64,000 nucleotides of DNA from Coptis chinensis (Eukaryota; Streptophyta; Magnoliopsida; Ranunculales; Ranunculaceae), in the NCBI GenBank assembly GCA_015680905.1, contig CM027381.1, positions 55,184,501 through 55,248,500 of the forward strand. The letters run 5' to 3'. Shown piece after piece: positions 55,906 through 64,000 of the stretch. A program made the translations under genes and the position numbers. Within the stretch, counting starts at the first letter, position 1. Each line of letters starts with the position of its first letter. The notes below the pieces were generated by a model that had not been told where the DNA came from, made no database searches, and saw only the letters and a list, made by a program, of their open reading frames with translations.

Positions 55906-57247
55906 ATACCGGACTCTTTTCCTGATGAGCATTTGTATGCGATTTTTTCAGCACCATGGTATGCTGACATTGTAAATTATTTAGTGGCCGATGTTATGCC
56001 ATATAATTGGTCAAGAAATGAATGTAAGAAGTTCTTGGCCAGAGTTAAGTTATACTACTGGGATGAGCCATACCTTTTTAAGTATTGTGCGGATCAGATT
56101 ATTCGTCGTTGTATTCCCCAGTGGGAATATAATGAAGTCCTATCGTTCTGCCATGACAAAGAGTGTGGTGGCCATTTTAGTGGGATGAAAACAGCCGCTA
56201 AAGTTCTTCAATGTGGATTTTATTGGCCTACCCTTTTTAAGGATGCCCAAGTGCATTGCAAGATGTGTATTCGTTGCCAACAACTTGGGCGAATCATGAA
56301 ACGTGATATGATGCCATTAAATCCAATCTTGATAGTAGAAATTTTTGACGTTTAGGGCATTGATTTCATGGGTCCTTTCCCTGTTTCCCACGGTTTCATT
56401 TATATTCTAGTTGCCATGGACTACGTGTCTAAATGGATGGAGGCCCTAGCTTGCCGTAGCAATGACCATAAGACCGTTGTATTTTTTATTAAAGAATATA
56501 TTTTCTGTCGGTTTGGCATTCCTAAAGCCATCATTAGTGATGGTGGAACACATTTTGCAACTTGAGTTGTTGCATCCCTAGTGAAAAAAGTATGGAGTTA
56601 CACACAAAGTAGCAACTCCTTATCATCCACAAACTAGCGGACAAGTAGAAGTTTCTAATAGGGAAATCAAAAAGATTTTAGAAACAACTGTAAACCCCGA
56701 TAGGAAAGATTGGTCGGCGTGCCTATCGGATGCCTTATGGTATAGAACTGCTTTCAAAACTCCTATAGGTATGTCTCCCCTTTAGACTTGTATTTGGGAA
56801 ACCATGTCATTTGCCGGTTGAATTAGAGCACCATGCTCGTGGGCTATAAAAAAGCCTTAACTTCAATATTGATGAGGCAGGTGTCAAACGCGAAGTTGTA
56901 ATTGAATGAGCTTGAAGAAACCGTGAGCGATTCTTACAATCTCATGAAGGATTATAAAGCTAACATGAAACGTGTTCATGATAAGCAAATCTTGCACAAA
57001 GAGTTTGTGGTCGGTCAAAAGGTATTGCTTTTACAACTCCCCGCCTACATATTTTTGGGGAAACTAAAACCCGTTGATCTGTTCCTTTTCTGGTTACTGA
57101 AGTCACCCCTTACGGGGCAATCACCTTGGTAAATCCCAATGACAACAGTACCTTTCAAGTTAATGGTCAATGGTTAAAACATTTTCACTTAACTCGTCCC
57201 TCGATGTAGAGGAAGTCCTTTTACAGGACCCTGTCTATGAGGATTGA
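55906..57247 (+). pseudogene. Athila-2 integrase
   Basis: The N-terminal zinc site H-x-H and C-x2-C is visible ([17 protein letters not shown], then [11 protein letters not shown]). TAG at 56353-56355 falls exactly before GIDFMGPF, the first catalytic D block. The second D block is [10 protein letters not shown], followed by a frameshift and TGA (56563-56565). The E block is [14 protein letters not shown] near 56635-56670. The C-terminal domain is scattered over several frames (56902-57132) and ends GCCTGTCTATGAGG-stop near 57247. Inactive. Confidence 0.85.
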
Positions 57248-57521
57248 CCTTTGTCATTGGTGTACTTCCTTTCACTTCCATATAGTGGCAAGTGCACCAT
57301 TCAGGTAACCGGGCCCTCCCTATGGAGTGTGTGGCTATAAGTACCGGATCCTAAGTCCACAGTTAACATAATTCACGTTTTCCACTTTTACATGTTTTCT
57401 CAGTTTTTGAGTCATGTTCCTCTATGGGGTGAATTATGTATTTATTGTTTTTCGTTTTTCTTATAATAAACTAATAAAAAAATAATAATAATAATAAAAT
57501 AATAATAATAATAATAAAAAT

Positions 57522-57749
57522 TTAATCATAGAAATAGCAATCCAACAAGTCTTGGGAATCTGACTTTAAACGACCCACGTTAGAACAAATTTTGTGTTTA
57601 AAAATTTGTTTGGGGGTGGGCAATCGGTCTTTCCATCTGGATTGCTCGAACTTTCCATTTGTGTTGCTTAGGCCCATTACTTGTAGTTCAGTTGGGTTGA
57701 CGTAATCTAAACATTGATTTCCTTCGTTCGCATAACTTACGTCACACAC
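57522..57749 (-). CDS. 75-codon antisense ORF, Athila-2
   Basis: The counterpart of 31048-31275: same start, stop and length, 69 of 75 residues identical (begins MCDVSYANEGNQCLDYVN, ends LLDCYFYD). No domain recognised. A TATA-like ACATATAAGAAGG lies about 25 bp upstream on the minus strand. Between this ORF and integrase there is only a TAA/ATA-rich microsatellite (57475-57520). Confidence 0.4.
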   Translation of the reverse strand: MCDVSYANEGNQCLDYVNPTELQVMGLSNTNGKFEQSRWKDRLPTPKQIFKHKICSNVGRLKSDSQDLLDCYFYD

Positions 57750-57803
57750 GCACTTCGAGGCGTTTTTCCACCTTCTTATATGTCACCCATGGCTTGAAAT
57801 TGA

Positions 57804-58037
57804 TTGTTTTATGGATCATTGGATTGGAAATTCTCTACTGATCATTTCCATAACTCATTCGCCAAAATCGGGCCAGTAACAAAGCGGCAAATTCAATTTG
57901 AAATTGCGCGAACACTCAGAAAATTTCGGAATTCAAGTTGGGCTTGGGCCCAAACCGGACACACGTCTGTGCGTCTCCTTCCTTCCCAAAACGCACACTT
58001 TTTTTTCCTTTTCAACCCGCCGGTTACTAAGGTTTAA
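57804..58037 (+). CDS. Small conserved sense ORF downstream of pol, Athila-2
   Basis: Begins MFYGSLDWKFSTDHFHNSFA and matches the Athila-1 copy for about 50 residues, then diverges (SVRLLPSQNAHFFFLFNPPV) before the A24 tract. It starts 54 bp from the antisense ORF in divergent orientation. No known family. May be only a conserved untranslated region. Confidence 0.3.
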   Translation: MFYGSLDWKFSTDHFHNSFAKIGPVTKRQIQFEIARTLRKFRNSSWAWAQTGHTSVRLLPSQNAHFFFLFNPPVTKV

Positions 58038-58050
58038 AAAACTTAAAACC

Positions 58051-58074
58051 AAAAAAAAAAAAAAAAAAAAAAAA
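58051..58074 (+). repeat. Internal poly(A) tract A24
   Basis: 24 uninterrupted A in element sense, at the same place as the A32 of Athila-1. Confidence 0.95.
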
Positions 58075-58276
58075 GGAGAGAGAAAAGGAAACCTAACTAC
58101 ACCCACGCCAAGAAATTCAAATCCAACTAAAATCTTCCCAAACCATTACCACCACCAACCTAACTCCGAAAAATAGCCACCAATTCAAGTAACCACCGCC
58201 ACCACCGTTGTTTTTAGTAGTTTTTCTTCAAACTCGCCTCCCCGTCTACAAAACCATTAGTTGTCTCGAAACTTCA

Positions 58277-59422
58277 ATGGCGCTTACGACGAAGAATTTT
58301 GCCGAGCACGCGCGTTTGTTTTCCGACAGACTTCGCTACGCATTTTACGATCGCGGAGATGATTAGGAGGCATTAGAACGGGATTCGTGGTACTTTCGAT
58401 CGAGGAGTTCTATCACTATGATTTGGTAGAACAGTTTTATAAGAAGCGAGAATGGAGGGGATAGGATTTTCATAAAGGTAGCAGGAACGAGGAGGGAAGT
58501 AACGGCGGTTGTTTATCGAATCGTAGGAATTACGCTTTGAAAGCAACCTGGTAGCGACAATTCAGGAATCCCAAAGATACTTTGGAGTTCCCGCTTTGAT
58601 GAAGGATACCGTGGAGGGTGAATACAATCCGACATCTCATTCGTCCGCCCAATCAACCGAGAACCAATCAACCGGGCAGAGCTCGGTGGATTGGTAGGAA
58701 CGCCCCGGGAAAGACAAAGTCGATGATATCGGCCCGCAATGTCTACACGTTCTCGGATTTTGCAAACAAATAAGTATAATTTCTGCATCCTCGATTTAAT
58801 GTTTAATGTGATTCGAGGAGTGGGGAAGAGCTTGGCGCCTCTTCCCATATTGATCACTAAGATCATGCTCTCCTTTAGAGCTGTCGCAAGATCTGCTCCT
58901 ATTAAGATCAAATTGCATTCTAATGCAAGTATCTATACGGATTGCATCCAAGAGACTTGGCCGTTGTCTGAAGAAAAAATGGTTGAGTCGGAGGATGAAA
59001 GGGAGGATATGACATGTCTGGATGACGATGCATTAGATAAATGTAGTTCTAATTTAGAACGCATGCAAGTGTTGCAAACTGCCTTGCGTTGCGTTTATGG
59101 TATTTGTGAAGATATCCGAGATAGACAGATTGTAGTTCGAAAGAAGCAAACGAACCTTCAGACGAGATTTGAAATGCTCGAAGGGGTTCAGGACGATATC
59201 TTGTCTAACATGGAGACTATCCACCAGCATCAACAAGCCCAGTATGCAGTAATCAGGACTGAGATGGAAGCACAGCGCTTGTTCCGAATAGAGATGCTAC
59301 GACGCATGCCACCCGTGGAGGACTCTGTTTCAGCCGAGTCCGACAGGCATGAGCGTCGTCGCCGAAGGACAGATGGTTCAAGCCAATCTCCATCTCAGGG
59401 TCCATCTTCATCACATAACTAG
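58277..59422 (+). pseudogene. Athila-2 accessory ORF X (coiled-coil-like)
   Basis: The conserved ATG 58277 opens MALTTKNFAEHARLFSDRLR, soon stopped by TAG near 58363. Protein-like text continues in other frames (IEEFYHYDLVEQFYKKREWR). The same phase is open again from 58739 to 59422 (227 codons). That part has KSLAPLPILITKIMLSFRAV, an acidic patch (EEKMVESEDEREDM), an L/Q/R-rich coiled-coil-like stretch around VVRKKQTNLQTRFEMLEGVQ and a basic tail RHERRRRRTDGSSQSPSQGP. Such ORFs occur after pol in Athila elements. I know no biochemical role. Confidence 0.55.
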
Positions 59423-59827
59423 GTGTTCACCATCAGTTTGTGTTCGCTGTTATTTCATGATTTTGTTTTATTAGTTGGATTTTAATTCAGTTGTTAAATT
59501 TAAATATTAAGGTGTTTGTTTTATGTTGTTGGGTTTTAAATTTAAGTTTTAATATAATTCGTTATATGATCATCTGCTGTAAAGTTGTCTTGGAGGAAAG
59601 GTTGAGAATTTGGCCGATATCGGCATATCTATGAATTGTGTGGTGGTAGCATGAAATGTAGGAGAGTTTAGAAGTTACTATTCTAAATCCATTATGAAAG
59701 ATACCAGGATTTTTAGAAAATCACGAAAATGGTTTGTTTCCGTTTTCGGGTTTGGAATTTTTCTATTTCCGGAAATTGCCTTAAAACAATTTAGGAACTT
59801 GCCGATTCGTTTTGGAAGCTCAGAACC

Positions 59828-59840
59828 TATTTAAACTCCC
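59828..59840 (+). promoter_or_regulatory. Internal TATA-like box before the last ORF
   Basis: CCTATTTAAACTC, conserved in Athila-1 (28899-28911) together with downstream CTACACTAACAAACCACACT. It lies about 375 bp before the ATG at 60214. Confidence 0.45.
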
Positions 59841-59985
59841 TTCATTCTACACTAACAAACCACACTACACCCCACCATCATCCCGCACCTTTCACTCCAA
59901 GCTTTTCCTTCTTTTTCCTCTAAACTCTTGTTTCAAAGATTCTACGAAGCGCCTACCGCTCTGCATAATTTCCCACGCTTTAGTC

Positions 59986-60138
59986 GAGTGCGACCCGCCC
60001 CCTCCTTGAGCTGACCGCCCAAACTCTGTAATTTAAAACTCAGAGCGACCGCCCTCCTCGAAAGCACGACTTCGGCGCCCAAACACCGTAATTTTAAACC
60101 CCCGAGCGACCTACGCGCCATAGCAAGCGCGACGCGCC
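59986..60138 (+). promoter_or_regulatory. CpG-rich paired motif array, Athila-2 second leader
   Basis: Motif copies start at 59986 (GAGTGCGACCCGCCC), 60007 (GAGCTGACCGCCC), 60042 (GAGCGACCGCCC), 60064 (AGCACGACTTCGGCGCCC), 60104 (GAGCGACCTACGCGCC) and 60126 (AGCGCGACGCGCC). They form three pairs spaced 21-22 bp. The spacer AAACWCYGTAATTTWAAA recurs between pairs. Confidence 0.7.
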
Positions 60139-60213
60139 TCTACCATCTGCAGGAACACGAAGTTCCAATTTTTTGTGGGTCTTTCCAGGATTTTTGGAAC
60201 TGTTCAAGGAGTT

Positions 60214-60870
60214 GTTGAGATGACATCTCCTATAGTCATACCTGAACAGTCTTTCGAAGACGTATTGGGAACCGAGACCTATGGATATTGGTTCCGATAC
60301 AGGATCCTGCAGTTAGGATGGCGTCATCTACTGGTAAGTGATGACGATTCATATTCACCAAAACTTACTGCTTATTTCTACGACCACGTTAAATTCTATT
60401 GTAATCAGGATGGAGAACAAGAATTCTCCATCGTAGTCGATGACACGACACATCAATTCAATAAAAATGTGGTCGCTTTAGTTTCAGGATTACCAATACC
60501 TAATCCTGTTCACACATGGGCATATATGACCGATAATGCATACCTTTATGATTATACAAATTTCCATGAGTATTATGGGGGAGGGGTATTTCGAGTAATG
60601 GACCAGGGGCGATATAGCATTGCCCTTGGTAGCCTTTCCCTAAACATAGGCACCACCATGTTATTCATCTTGATGAATATTTTGGGGGAATGGCAGTTCA
60701 TTTCTGCAAACAGTACTGCAGGTGACATTTTCCTCGCTTTAGCTGAGGGACGTCGCCAATATGACATTCCCCGAGTTTTAGTCGCTAGTCTTAAGAGAGC
60801 CCAAAGCATGAGGCGTAAGTATCTTCTTATGCCTGTTTTAGTAAGTCGCATCACACGTCCACTTGCTTGA
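60214..60870 (+). pseudogene. Athila-2 last ORF (env position), C-terminally truncated
   Basis: I take ATG 60214 (MTSPIVIPEQSFEDVLGTET) because it is conserved in Athila-1; the upstream in-frame ATG at 60175 is not. The product shows ILQLGWRHLLVSDDDSYSPK, NVVALVSGLPIPNPVHTWAY, YGGGVFRVMDQGRYSIALGS and GDIFLALAEGRRQYDIPRVL. This resembles the putative plant transposon protein domain. It runs without internal stops, unlike Athila-1, but ends early after SRITRPLA because the 0.94-kb deletion joined it to non-coding DNA. No signal peptide or clear membrane segment. Role unknown. Confidence 0.6.
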
Positions 60871-62018
60871 TCACTATGCCATATCCTAAGTGAGAATTTA
60901 GGCCCTCTTTGGATCGATATAGCCAGAAATTCAAACCTATGAATTATTTTCCGCTAGTCGCCCCTCTGAGCCTTTCTTTAGCCTTCCATAACCCACAAAT
61001 CCTTTACCCTGTTACAAAAACAAAACAAAATAAAAAAATAAAAATAAAATCAACCTACCCAATCTAGAATAAGTCTGAGAATAGAATAAGGAAGAAAGAA
61101 GAAGAGAAAAACAGGTGTAAACAAAAGTTAGTTAATTGCTTCAAAAATAAAGAAAAGAAGTTTCCATCCAATGAAAAGAAAAAGAAAAATAGAAATAAAA
61201 TAAAAACTCCGAAAAAATAGAATAAAAGGAGTTAAAAGCCAAAGAAAAAGAAAAAAAAAATATGGCTAAGGATGGAAACAAAGTGAAGAAGCAAAAGTAA
61301 ATAACAAGGTTTTCTCTAAGTTACATAATATGAAGACTCTACTATCTCAGACTTGTCCTTTTGAATATCCATTTCTTTCCTTCTTAAACCATCTCCTAAT
61401 CCCCGCAACACCTAATAAAGACCTCTAGCTCAATTAGGAATAGGTTAGTGTGATAGTAAGTGGCAGATGTGTTTGATCGACTCGCTTCCTTTGTCATTCA
61501 TTGAGATTGTAAAGGTAAAGTGTGCCCACCGCATTAATCGGAGTAAATAAACTTGAGCCGAAAAATCAGAGTGGTTTTCGATCTTGACATTTATGTGAGG
61601 ACCTACTTAAAGACGCTTATTCGAAGTTTTCATAAACGAACCTGCTAGGCATTTCATAGTATTACTCATAGTATTTATATTCGTATCATAAATGATTGAT
61701 TATTATGCATATATTAGCTTAGGTTTTTGACTTGGTTATTCTTATTCATTTGCTAGTGAGATATATAGATAGTTGGGACATAAATGAGAAAATAATAGTT
61801 TTATTTCTTAGTCGTTGTAGTATAGTTGAAGTTTGTGAGTACATTCACTGGAAAACTCTCACGAGGCTATAACTAGTCCACTAGGGAATTCCTAGTGGTT
61901 TAAGGTCTTGTTGCATATGGTCAATGCAATCACACTCAGCGAAACGAGAGTAGTTAGAACTCCATTTTTGGTCACTTATTCTAATTTCTCATCTTTGCTT
62001 GAGGACAAGCAGAATGCT
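60871..62018 (+). other. Athila-2 3' untranslated region
   Basis: Non-coding; A-rich from 61015 to 61260. Its counterpart in Athila-1 is 25851-26997. Confidence 0.75.
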
Positions 62019-62032
62019 GTTTGGGGGTGGTT
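62019..62032 (+). promoter_or_regulatory. Polypurine tract of Athila-2
   Basis: TTTGGGGGTGGTT directly before TGATAAG, preceded by CTTGAGGACAAGCAGAATGC. Confidence 0.85.
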
Positions 62033-63502
62033 TGATAAGAGCCCAAAATTGTAGTTTTAACCCTGTAACAGGCATACTTTTAGACCAATTATGTGAGTAA
62101 TAATTAAGAGTTAACACCGACACGTGTTTTATGCATTTCGGTTTCAAAGTCCATTATGTGCGTAAATGTGCCACTTTAGCGAGATAAAGGAGCTAAGGTC
62201 GGTTACTAAGGAGTTCCGTGATTAAAGGCCAAGATTCAAGAAGACAAAGCCTTTCTAAAGCCCGGTCAAAAGCTAAAAAGTCGACGCGGGCTGAAACAGC
62301 ACACAAGTCAGCAGAACTTCTGAAGGCCGTATCTTTCAACTTAGACCTCGGAATGGGGCCTAAATTATGTCAAAACGACCGGCTCGGAAAGATGTTTCCA
62401 ATGGTCTAAGCCTAGATCCAATCAGAGGAGCAGAAGTGGACGAAAAGTCTATTGAAGCCAACTGCAGCTGAAGAGGCCTTTTTGGACTGAAAGAATTGGG
62501 TTTTGGGCCTGATTCTCTGGCCCAAAATATGGCTCCAAGCCCATGCACGATTTTTGGATCTGGAGATATAAAAACAAAAGCTTAGCTCTTTGTTAATGGT
62601 AGCTAGTTAGACCTAAAACCATATAGATAATTCTAGATCTAGTTTTCAGTAGATTAATTAAGTTTTAGTTCTATTTTCAATTCTTGTTTTAGATTAAGTC
62701 TTTTAATCATTGTTCTTGATTGATTAGATAAATAAAATAGTTATTTTGTCAATTTCGATTTTTGTCATCTCAATTTATAGATTTAGTTTTAATTCTTGTT
62801 GATTATCATTTCGTAGTTTAAGTAGATTGAAACATTGTTAGTTAATTTAGTTAAGTTAGAATTTTAATATGATGAGTAGTTATAATTCAATGGGAAATGA
62901 TGGTTTGATGACTCAAGGCTAAAACCTCCATTAGAGAGGTTGATGAAGCTTTGATGAAAACTTAGTGGTATAGTGTAGAAACATTGTAGAATCTATTCCA
63001 CTCTAGACGGTCGTGATTCGCCATGAGAATGGGTGGACGACCTCACATGCTAGTTAGTATTTGTTAGAAATGCCATGAACACTAGGGATTAGAACTCGAA
63101 ATTCTTGCCGTAAGAACGTAAGAATCGAGATACAAAAATCTATGCTAGGTTATTAAGTTGGATTCGAGGTGGATTCAATACCCCTCTAATCATTTATCTA
63201 GATTCAAAAACAATCATATTTCCATAGCATTCGTAGTTTAAATTCAACATAATCAATTTCATATTGTATCGTAGTATAACACCCTTCGTAAATCTCTCAT
63301 TAGACTTAAGACCAACAAATTATACTATAAAACATTCCATGCTAGAGAACTAGGAGTGGAACGAATTTGTTACTCCACTTTATTTCGATAGAATTGAGAG
63401 TAGAAACTTTGATAAATATAGGCTCATAACCTAGTTTAGTTTACTTACGTTTTGAGTTCATCGTTCATTTCATAGGTAAACTATTCATTTTATGTTTTAT
63501 CA
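62033..63502 (+). repeat. Athila-2 3' LTR
   Basis: 1470 bp, direct repeat of 49570-51042 with scattered changes, for example AAAATTGTAG for AAAACTGTAG near the start and a 3-base difference around 62120-62145. TATA-like box at about 62565-62575. Ends TTTTATCA. Confidence 0.95.
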
Positions 63503-63507
63503 ACAGC
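63503..63507. repeat. Target-site duplication ACAGC of Athila-2, right copy
   Basis: Exact match to 49565-49569; Athila-3 resumes here. Confidence 0.95.
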
Positions 63508-64000
63508 ATTCCGCAAGAGTATTTAACAAACTCATTTCCAGAAGATGAAGTGTACCAATTTCTTTCCTTTAGCGAATCCGAGTTTGAGGAAGAGGATTAT
63601 ACACAAGAAGTAAATGAGTTATTAGATTCAATACCATTATTTGACCCTACGACTGTAATGTCCAGTAACTTGGATGAACATCAATCTATTTACTGCATGG
63701 ATGATGACTTTCCTCAAGAATCTTTAATACCCACTTCGCCCACCCCTGATTTAAAACCTCTTCCTTCGGAATTAAAATACGTACAGCTTGATCCAAATGG
63801 TCGTCACCCAGTTATCATTTCTTCACAATTAACTGACGATCAGGAAGCTCGTTTAATTAATGTCATTCAACAACATCGTTCTGCTATTGGATGGTCCCTC
63901 GATGACATTAAAGGCATTGCACCTACTGTGTGCACCCATCGCATACACCTTGAAGAAAATGCTAAGACGTCGCGTGAACCGCAGCGTCGAATAAACCCTA
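63508..64000 (+). pseudogene. Athila-3 pol, PR-RT linker and start of RT (continues past window)
   Basis: Open for all 164 codons to the window edge: IPQEYLTNSFPEDEVYQFLS, then FDPTTVMSSNLDEHQSIYCM, then LKPLPSELKYVQLDPNGRHP, GWSLDDIKGIAPTVCTHRIH and KTSREPQRRINP, which ends at the RT border. It aligns with Athila-2 54110-54600. It is in the +1 phase compared with the upstream gag-protease frame ending at 49565, so either a small indel or a genuine frame change lies at the insertion site. Confidence 0.85.

Larger units (their letters stand above)
49570..63502 (+). mobile_element. Athila-2: full-length Athila-type retrotransposon inserted in Athila-3
   Basis: A 13.9-kb plus-strand element with LTRs of 1473 and 1470 bp, TSD ACAGC, PBS, PPT, gag-PR-RT-RNase H-IN and the same accessory region as Athila-1. 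It sits inside the protease/RT junction of Athila-3. Stops replace sense codons at MMK-stop (54058-54060) and DV-stop (56353-56355), where Athila-1 has CAA and TGG. These are C-to-T/G-to-A transitions, as expected from cytosine deamination. It lacks a 0.94-kb segment present in Athila-1; ATCA at the junction (60850-60853) fits a microhomology deletion. Confidence 0.95.

Overview
The window looks like nuclear, intergenic chromatin of a flowering plant, probably a eudicot. It is AT-rich and full of plant retroelements: Athila-lineage Ty3/gypsy, Ty1/copia and L1-type LINEs. It also holds a plant mobile domain (PMD) gene with intron-like gaps and decayed copies of plant housekeeping genes. I found no clearly intact host gene. 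Every recognisable coding region carries stops, frameshifts or truncation.

Positions 1-24342 are an older mosaic. They hold two hAT-like short-TIR elements (514-2228, with an ADP/ATP-carrier gene fragment inside, and 2858-3731); a 5'-truncated LINE with a 16-bp target-site duplication (4259-6033); two foldback sequences; a 3.4-kb TG...CA unit with a 5-bp TSD that looks like a solo LTR (7066-10489); a three-fold repeated piece of a GatA-type amidase gene (10632-10971); a PMD pseudogene (14221-16386); a LINE ORF1 piece (16820-17227); and a rearranged chromovirus fragment in which integrase precedes reverse transcriptase (19300-19830).

Positions 24348-39278 are a complete but mutated Athila-type element on the minus strand (Athila-1, TSD CATCT). 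Positions 39284-42346 hold a GRF/CCHC zinc-finger pseudogene resembling the C-terminus of topoisomerase 3-alpha, and a minisatellite with an exact 155-bp higher-order period.

Positions 42347-64000 are a three-level nest. A minus-strand Ty1/copia element was entered at 44025 by an Athila-like element (Athila-3, plus strand). Athila-3 was then entered at 49569 by a second member of the Athila-1 family (Athila-2, 49570-63502, plus strand, TSD ACAGC). Athila-3 resumes at 63508 and leaves the window.

The Athila-1/2 family is the most interesting part. Both copies carry, after pol, a 75-codon antisense ORF with a TATA-like box, a long homopolymeric A tract, and two extra sense ORFs. Both also have two leader regions, before gag and before the last ORF, containing a CpG-rich motif (core GAGCGCGACC) arranged largely as three pairs about 21 bp apart. 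Related motifs occur in the LTR of the unrelated copia element. This paired motif array and the accessory module are my candidates for an undescribed system.
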